Assembly (NCBI RefSeq): GCF_047971185.1
Contig: NZ_JBKDZH010000036.1
Location: 15,950-79,949 of the forward strand
Source: Kluyvera sp047971185
GTDB lineage: Bacteria > Pseudomonadota > Gammaproteobacteria > Enterobacterales > Enterobacteriaceae
Direction: 5' to 3'
Length of the DNA: 64,000 nucleotides
Under the pieces are notes generated by a model. That model was given only the letters and a program-made list of their open reading frames with translations. It was not told the DNA's origin and did not search any database. Below are positions 59,285-64,000 of this stretch, in pieces. The translations under genes and the position numbers were made by a program. Numbering within the stretch: the first letter of the stretch is position 1; each line of letters starts with the position of its first letter.

Positions 59285-62200
59285 TGTTTGCCCGTTTCTT
59301 CGTGCGTCGCCCGGTGTTCGCGTGGGTGATCGCCATCCTGATTATGCTGGCCGGGATGCTGGCCATTAACACGCTGCCGGTCGCGCAGTACCCGGACGTG
59401 GCGCCGCCGTCGATTAAAATCTCCGCCACCTATACCGGCGCGTCGGCGCAGACGCTGGAAAACAGCGTAACCCAGGTGATTGAGCAGCAGCTGACCGGGC
59501 TGGATAACCTGCTCTACTTCACCTCAACCAGCAGCTCCGACGGTTCCGTAAGCATCAACGTCACCTTTGAGCAGGGCACCGACCCGGATACCGCGCAGGT
59601 GCAGGTGCAGAACAAAGTGCAGCAGGCCGAGTCCCGTCTGCCGAGCGAAGTGCAGCAGGCCGGCGTGACGGTGGTGAAATCACAGAGCAACTTCCTGCTT
59701 ATCATGGGGGTGTACGACAAAACCGATAAGGCCAGCAGCTCTGATATTGCCGACTGGCTGGTGAGCAACATGCAGGATCCGATGGCGCGCATTGATGGCG
59801 TCGGCAGCCTGCAGGTCTTTGGCGCAGAGTACGCCATGCGTATCTGGATGGACCCGGCGAAGCTGGCCTCCTACTCGCTGATGCCGTCTGACGTTCAGAG
59901 CGCGATTGAAGCGCAGAACGTGCAGGTCTCCGCCGGTAAAATTGGCGCGCTGCCGTCGCCGGATACCCAGCAGCTGACCGCAACCGTGCGCGCGCAGTCG
60001 CGTCTGCAAACCGTCGAGCAGTTCAAAGAGATCATCATTAAAAGCCAGTCCAACGGCGCGGTGGTACGCATTGGCGACGTCGCCCGCGTGGAGATGGGCA
60101 GCGAGGATTATACCGCCGTCGCCAAACTGAACGGCCACCCGGCCGCAGGGATGGCGGTCATGCTGGCGCCGGGCGCCAACGCCCTCAGCACCGCCACGCT
60201 GGTGAAGGACAAAATCAACGAATACAAGCGCAACATGCCGCAGGGCTATGATGTGGCCTACCCGAAAGACAGCACGGAGTTTATTAAAATCTCCGTTGAG
60301 GACGTGGTGAAAACGCTGTTCGAGGCGATCGTGCTGGTGGTCTGCGTGATGTACCTGTTCCTGCAAAACATCCGCGCCACGCTGATCCCCGCGCTGGCGG
60401 TGCCGGTGGTGCTGCTCGGCACCTTTGGCGTGCTGGCGCTGTTCGGCTATTCGATCAACACCCTGACGCTGTTTGCCATGGTGCTGGCGATAGGGCTGCT
60501 GGTGGATGACGCCATCGTGGTGGTGGAAAACGTCGAGCGTATTATGCGCGACGAAGGGCTGCCCGCCCGCGAGGCCACCGAAAAATCGATGGGCGAAATT
60601 TCCGGCGCGCTGGTGGCGATTGCGCTGGTACTTTCCGCCGTATTCCTGCCGATGGCGTTCTTCGGCGGCTCAACGGGGGTTATTTACCGCCAGTTCTCGG
60701 TGACCATTATCTCGGCGATGATGCTGTCGGTGGTGGTGGCGCTCACGCTGACGCCCGCGCTGTGCGGCTCGATTCTGCAACATACGCCGCCGCATAAAAA
60801 AGGCTTTTTCGGCGCATTTAACCGCTTTTATGCCGCCACTGAGCGCCAATATAAGCATCGGGTTCTGCATACCCTGGGCTGCTCCGGGCTGGTGATGGCG
60901 GTCTATCTGGCCATCTGCGGCGGCATGGCGCTGGCCATGTGGAAGCTGCCCGGCAGTTTCCTGCCGGTGGAGGATCAGGGTGAAATTATGGTGCAGTACA
61001 CCCTGCCCGCCGGGGCGACGAACTCGCGTACCGCCGAAGTCAGCCAGCAGGTGACCAACTGGTTCCTCAATAACGAGAAGGCCAATACCGACGTGATCTT
61101 CACCGTCAACGGCTTCAGCTTTAGCGGCAGCGGGCAGAATGCCGGGATGGCCTTCGTGTCGCTAAAAAACTGGTCGGAACGAAAAGGCGAGGAAAATACC
61201 GCCCAGGCTATCGCCCTGCGCGCCACCAAAGAGCTGGGCGCCATCCGTGACGCCACGCTATTTGCCATGACGCCACCGGCGGTTGATGGCCTGGGCCAAA
61301 GCAACGGTTTCACCTTTGAGCTGATGGCCAGCGGCGGCACCGATCGCGCCGAGCTGCTGAAAATGCGCGACCAGCTGATCGGCCAGGCCAACCAGGACGC
61401 CACGCTGCACGCCGTGCGCGCCAACGATATGCCGCAAACGCCGCAGCTTCAGGTCGATATTGATAACAACAAAGCCGTCTCGCTGGGCCTGTCGCTTAGC
61501 GACGTGACCTCGACGCTCTCCAGCGCCTGGGGCGGTACCTACGTGAACGACTTCATCGACCGTGGCCGCGTGAAGAAGGTTTATATCCAGGGCGATAGCG
61601 ATTCGCGCGCCTCCCCGTCTGACCTCAGCAAATGGTTCGTGCGCGGCAGTAACGACAGCATGACGCCGTTCTCCGCCTTCGCCACCACCCGCTGGGAATA
61701 CGGCCCGGAAAGCCTGGTGCGCTACAACGGCTCGGCGGCCTATGAAATTCAGGGGGAGAACGCGCCGGGCGCAAGCTCCGGGACGGCGATGACCACCATG
61801 GAAAATCTGGCCAACAGCCTGCCGGCCGGTTCAACCTGGGCGTGGAGCGGCCTGTCATTACAGGAGAAACTGGCCAGCGGCCAGGCGCTGAGCCTGTACG
61901 CCATCTCCATTCTGGTGGTGTTCCTGTGCCTGGCGGCGCTGTATGAGAGCTGGTCGGTGCCGATTTCCGTCATTCTGGTGATCCCGCTTGGCCTGCTGGG
62001 CGCGGCGCTGGCCGCGTGGATGCGCGGCCTGAGCAACGACGTCTATTTCCAGGTGGCGCTGCTGACCACCATCGGGCTGTCGTCGAAAAACGCCATTCTG
62101 ATCGTCGAGTTTGCCGAAGCGTCCGTCGCCCAGGGTTACTCGCTCTCCCGTTCGGCGCTGCGCGCGGCGCAGACTCGTCTGCGTCCCATCATCATGACCT

Positions 62201-62391
62201 CGCTGGCCTTCGTCGCCGGGGTCACGCCGCTGGCGATCGCCACCGGAGCCGGGGCCAACAGCCGCATCGCCATTGGTACCGGGATCATCGGCGGTACGCT
62301 GACGGCGACCCTGCTGGCAATTTTCTTTGTGCCGCTGTTCTTTGTGCTGGTGAAACGTCTGTTCGCCGGTAAACACGGTCATCAGGAGTAA
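59284..62391 (+). CDS. RND multidrug efflux pump, HAE1 family (AcrB/EefB-like)
   Basis: 1035 residues, the AcrB length. There are twelve membrane helices in two halves, each followed by a large periplasmic loop. The proton relay Asp pair is D408-D409 in GLLVDDAIVVVENVERIMRDEG, and the matching half has GLSSKNAILIVEFAEA. The start MFARFFVRRPVFAWVIAILIMLAGMLAI and the porter region GTDPDTAQVQVQNKVQQAESRLP are typical of HAE1 pumps. It exports drugs or detergents in exchange for protons. It is flanked by adaptor and channel genes of the same operon. Confidence 0.97.
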   Translation: MFARFFVRRPVFAWVIAILIMLAGMLAINTLPVAQYPDVAPPSIKISATYTGASAQTLENSVTQVIEQQLTGLDNLLYFTSTSSSDGSVSINVTFEQGTDPDTAQVQVQNKVQQAESRLPSEVQQAGVTVVKSQSNFLLIMGVYDKTDKASSSDIADWLVSNMQDPMARIDGVGSLQVFGAEYAMRIWMDPAKLASYSLMPSDVQSAIEAQNVQVSAGKIGALPSPDTQQLTATVRAQSRLQTVEQFKEIIIKSQSNGAVVRIGDVARVEMGSEDYTAVAKLNGHPAAGMAVMLAPGANALSTATLVKDKINEYKRNMPQGYDVAYPKDSTEFIKISVEDVVKTLFEAIVLVVCVMYLFLQNIRATLIPALAVPVVLLGTFGVLALFGYSINTLTLFAMVLAIGLLVDDAIVVVENVERIMRDEGLPAREATEKSMGEISGALVAIALVLSAVFLPMAFFGGSTGVIYRQFSVTIISAMMLSVVVALTLTPALCGSILQHTPPHKKGFFGAFNRFYAATERQYKHRVLHTLGCSGLVMAVYLAICGGMALAMWKLPGSFLPVEDQGEIMVQYTLPAGATNSRTAEVSQQVTNWFLNNEKANTDVIFTVNGFSFSGSGQNAGMAFVSLKNWSERKGEENTAQAIALRATKELGAIRDATLFAMTPPAVDGLGQSNGFTFELMASGGTDRAELLKMRDQLIGQANQDATLHAVRANDMPQTPQLQVDIDNNKAVSLGLSLSDVTSTLSSAWGGTYVNDFIDRGRVKKVYIQGDSDSRASPSDLSKWFVRGSNDSMTPFSAFATTRWEYGPESLVRYNGSAAYEIQGENAPGASSGTAMTTMENLANSLPAGSTWAWSGLSLQEKLASGQALSLYAISILVVFLCLAALYESWSVPISVILVIPLGLLGAALAAWMRGLSNDVYFQVALLTTIGLSSKNAILIVEFAEASVAQGYSLSRSALRAAQTRLRPIIMTSLAFVAGVTPLAIATGAGANSRIAIGTGIIGGTLTATLLAIFFVPLFFVLVKRLFAGKHGHQE

Positions 62392-62394
62392 GTT

Positions 62395-63759
62395 ATGTTT
62401 CGTTTATCCGTTGTATTTATCGCACTCCTGAGCGTTGGCTGCGTGTCGATGGACCCCAACTACCAGCGCCCGGACGCGCCGATCCCCGCCAGCCTGCCGG
62501 GCAGCCACGGCGAAGCCACCGCCGTGGTCGGCAACTGGCAGCAGGTGGTGAACGATGTGCGTCTGCAAAAGCTGGTGAGCCAGGCGCTGAACAGCAACCG
62601 CGACGTGCAAAAAGCGATTGCCGATATCGACGCCGCCCGCGCCCAGTATGGCGAGACGCGCGCGTCGCTGCTGCCGAGCGTTAATGCCGAGCTGAGCAAC
62701 ACCCGTAGCCGCACGCTGGCCAGCGGCGTCAGCACCACCGCGCAGGCCGATGGGGCGGTCTCCAGCTTTGAGCTGGACCTGTTTGGCCGCAACCAGAGCC
62801 TCTCCCGCGCGGCCCGTGAAACCTGGCTGGCCAGCGAATTCACCGCGCAGAATACCCGCCTGACGATGATTTCCGAGCTGACCAGCGCATGGATCACGCT
62901 GGCGGCGGACAACAGCAATCTGGCGCTGGCGCAGCAAACCATGGCGAGCGCCGCCGATTCGCTGAAGATCGTCCAGCGCCAGCAGCAGGTGGGCACCACC
63001 GCCGCCACCGACGTCAGCGAAGCGATGAGCGTTTACCAGCAGGCGCGCGCCAGCGTCGCCAGCTATCAGACGCTGGTGATGCAGGATAAAAACGCGATCG
63101 ATCTGCTGGCGGGGGCAACGGTGCCGGATTCACTGCTGCCCGGCACGCTGGAAAGCCTGGCCGCCAACACCATCGCGCTGGTTCCGGCGGGTGTCTCCTC
63201 TTCGGTGCTGCTCACTCGCCCGGATATTCAGGAAGCGGAACACAACCTGAAAAGCGCCAACGCCAATATTGGCGCCGCGCGGGCCAACTTCTTCCCGACC
63301 ATCTCGCTGACCGCCAGCGCCGGGGTGGGCAGCGATGCGCTATCCTCGCTGTTCAGCCACGGCATGAGCGTATGGTCCTTCGCGCCGTCTATTTCGCTGC
63401 CGCTGTTTACTGGCGGCAGCAACCTGGCGCAGTTGCGCTATGCGGAAGCGGAGAAGAAGGGGCTGATTGCTACCTACGAGAAGACGATTCAGAGCGCGTT
63501 TAAAGATGTCGCGGATGCGCTGGCCCGTCGCCAGACGCTGAGCGAACAGCTCGATGCGCAGCAGCAGTACGTGGCGGCGGAACAGCAAACGCTGGACGTG
63601 GCCATGAAGCGCTATCAGGCGGGGGTTGGCGACTACCTGACCGCGCTGACCGCCCAGCGCACGCTGTGGTCAGCGCAGCAGACGCTGATTGCGCTGCGCG
63701 AGACGGATCTGGCCAACCGCATTACGCTCTGGCAGTCGCTGGGAGGCGGCGCAAGCTGA
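62395..63759 (+). CDS. RND outer-membrane channel lipoprotein (OprM/EefC-like)
   Basis: 454 residues, NodT-family outer-membrane factor. The lipobox is LLSVGC and the mature start is CVSMDPNYQRPDAPIP. Two repeated helical hairpin regions occur, as in TolC/OprM: DAARAQYGETRASLLPSVNAELSNTRS and SANANIGAARANFFPTISLTASAG. It trimerises into the exit duct of the pump. The gene is 3 bp after the RND gene. Having its own channel gene, the pump need not use TolC. Confidence 0.95.
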   Translation: MFRLSVVFIALLSVGCVSMDPNYQRPDAPIPASLPGSHGEATAVVGNWQQVVNDVRLQKLVSQALNSNRDVQKAIADIDAARAQYGETRASLLPSVNAELSNTRSRTLASGVSTTAQADGAVSSFELDLFGRNQSLSRAARETWLASEFTAQNTRLTMISELTSAWITLAADNSNLALAQQTMASAADSLKIVQRQQQVGTTAATDVSEAMSVYQQARASVASYQTLVMQDKNAIDLLAGATVPDSLLPGTLESLAANTIALVPAGVSSSVLLTRPDIQEAEHNLKSANANIGAARANFFPTISLTASAGVGSDALSSLFSHGMSVWSFAPSISLPLFTGGSNLAQLRYAEAEKKGLIATYEKTIQSAFKDVADALARRQTLSEQLDAQQQYVAAEQQTLDVAMKRYQAGVGDYLTALTAQRTLWSAQQTLIALRETDLANRITLWQSLGGGAS

Positions 63760-63805
63760 GGCGCGGGTGCGGGATTCCCCTCACCCTAACCCTCTCCCCA
63801 AAGGG

Positions 63806-64000
63806 GCGAGGGGATCGTTCAGCGTCGTGGGTTAATAATGGCGCGGGTTTTCTCCCTCTCTCCCAGAGCGAGGGGATCGTTCGGCGTCGTGGGTTAATAA
63901 CGGCGCTGGTTTTCTCCCTCTCTCCCAGAGCGAGGGGATCGTTCGGCGTCGTGGGTTAATAACGGCGCTGGTTTTCTCCCTCTCTCCCAGAGCGAGGGGA
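63806..64000. repeat. 62-bp tandem repeat running off the right edge
   Basis: Copies begin at 63806, 63868, 63930 and 63992, with an exact period of 62 bp. The second and third copies are identical apart from being cut or not; the first has about three substitutions (for example CAGCG against CGGCG). Each unit carries a C/T-rich CTCCCTCTCTCCC stretch and a G-rich GAGGGGA stretch that are partly complementary, so each may fold as a hairpin. A similar C/T-rich element (63778-63800) precedes them. The total copy number is unknown because the array continues beyond the window. Confidence 0.93.

Noticed and set aside
63666..63959. 97-codon frame across the end of the channel gene and the tandem repeat
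   Set aside because: Half lies in another frame of the channel gene and half in repeats; not a credible protein.
63806..64000. CRISPR array
   Set aside because: The whole 62-bp unit repeats without unique spacers, and no cas genes are nearby.

Overview
The window is chromosomal DNA of an enterobacterium (Enterobacteriaceae, close to the Enterobacter/Citrobacter/Kosakonia/Klebsiella group; genus not resolvable by eye). The basis is GC-rich coding DNA, enterobacterial REP/BIME elements and, above all, an almost complete Flag-2 type lateral flagellar locus in the lfh-lfi-lfg-laf order known from E. coli 042. I see no tRNA, rRNA, CRISPR array or insertion sequence.

Positions 1-4043 hold four minus-strand genes just past lafU: a membrane diguanylate cyclase cut by the left edge, a ParR/StbB-like adaptor, a ParM/StbA actin-like ATPase and an exported NlpC/P60 hydrolase. 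Positions 4058-23227 carry motor (lafT, lafU), sigma-28 (lafS), a frameshifted fliL-like gene (lafF), hook-length control (lafE), chaperones (lafC, lafD), cap (lafB), flagellin (lafA), a ToxR-like regulator with a small membrane partner (12040-13426), lafW, and rod, ring and hook genes (lfgL back to lfgB). lfgA, lfgM and lfgN diverge rightwards (23306-24939). Two good sigma-54 promoters (before lfgB and lafB) and one sigma-28-like promoter (before lfgM) fit the usual lateral flagellar hierarchy of LafK plus sigma-54, then LafS with LfgM as anti-sigma factor.

Positions 24964-29718 are the accessory centre, where the two flagellar arms converge. An AT-rich patch encodes an alpha/beta-hydrolase-like protein, a CDP-glycerol glycerophosphotransferase-like protein and a glycerol-3-phosphate cytidylyltransferase-like protein. 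Beside them lie a FliB/LafV-like lysine N-methylase and a large protein with GT2 and probable GT25-like domains. Together they look like a surface or flagellin modification cassette that uses CDP-glycerol, a teichoic-acid-like chemistry rare next to Gram-negative flagella.

Positions 29724-36342 (minus) encode the export ATPase complex, switch and MS ring (lfiJ to lfiE) and the sigma-54 activator LafK, which lacks an N-terminal domain. Positions 36860-43158 (plus) encode the remaining switch proteins and the export gate (lfiM to lfhA). LfgJ lacks its peptidoglycan hydrolase domain.

Positions 43203-44617 hold an LprI-like exported protein and a small unknown gene. Positions 44719-54430 form a beta-glucoside or mannan-oligosaccharide locus: LacI regulator, lactose/cellobiose PTS (IIA, IIC, IIB), a second IIC, LamB-like porin, exported GH5 enzyme and GH1 phospho-glycosidase. 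Two identical 14-bp palindromes mark its two promoter regions. Positions 54520-63759 are drug-efflux related: TetR with a divergent DHA2 MFS pump, a GNAT acetyltransferase, and TetR followed by a tripartite RND pump. The right edge (63806-64000) is a 62-bp tandem repeat that runs out of the window.
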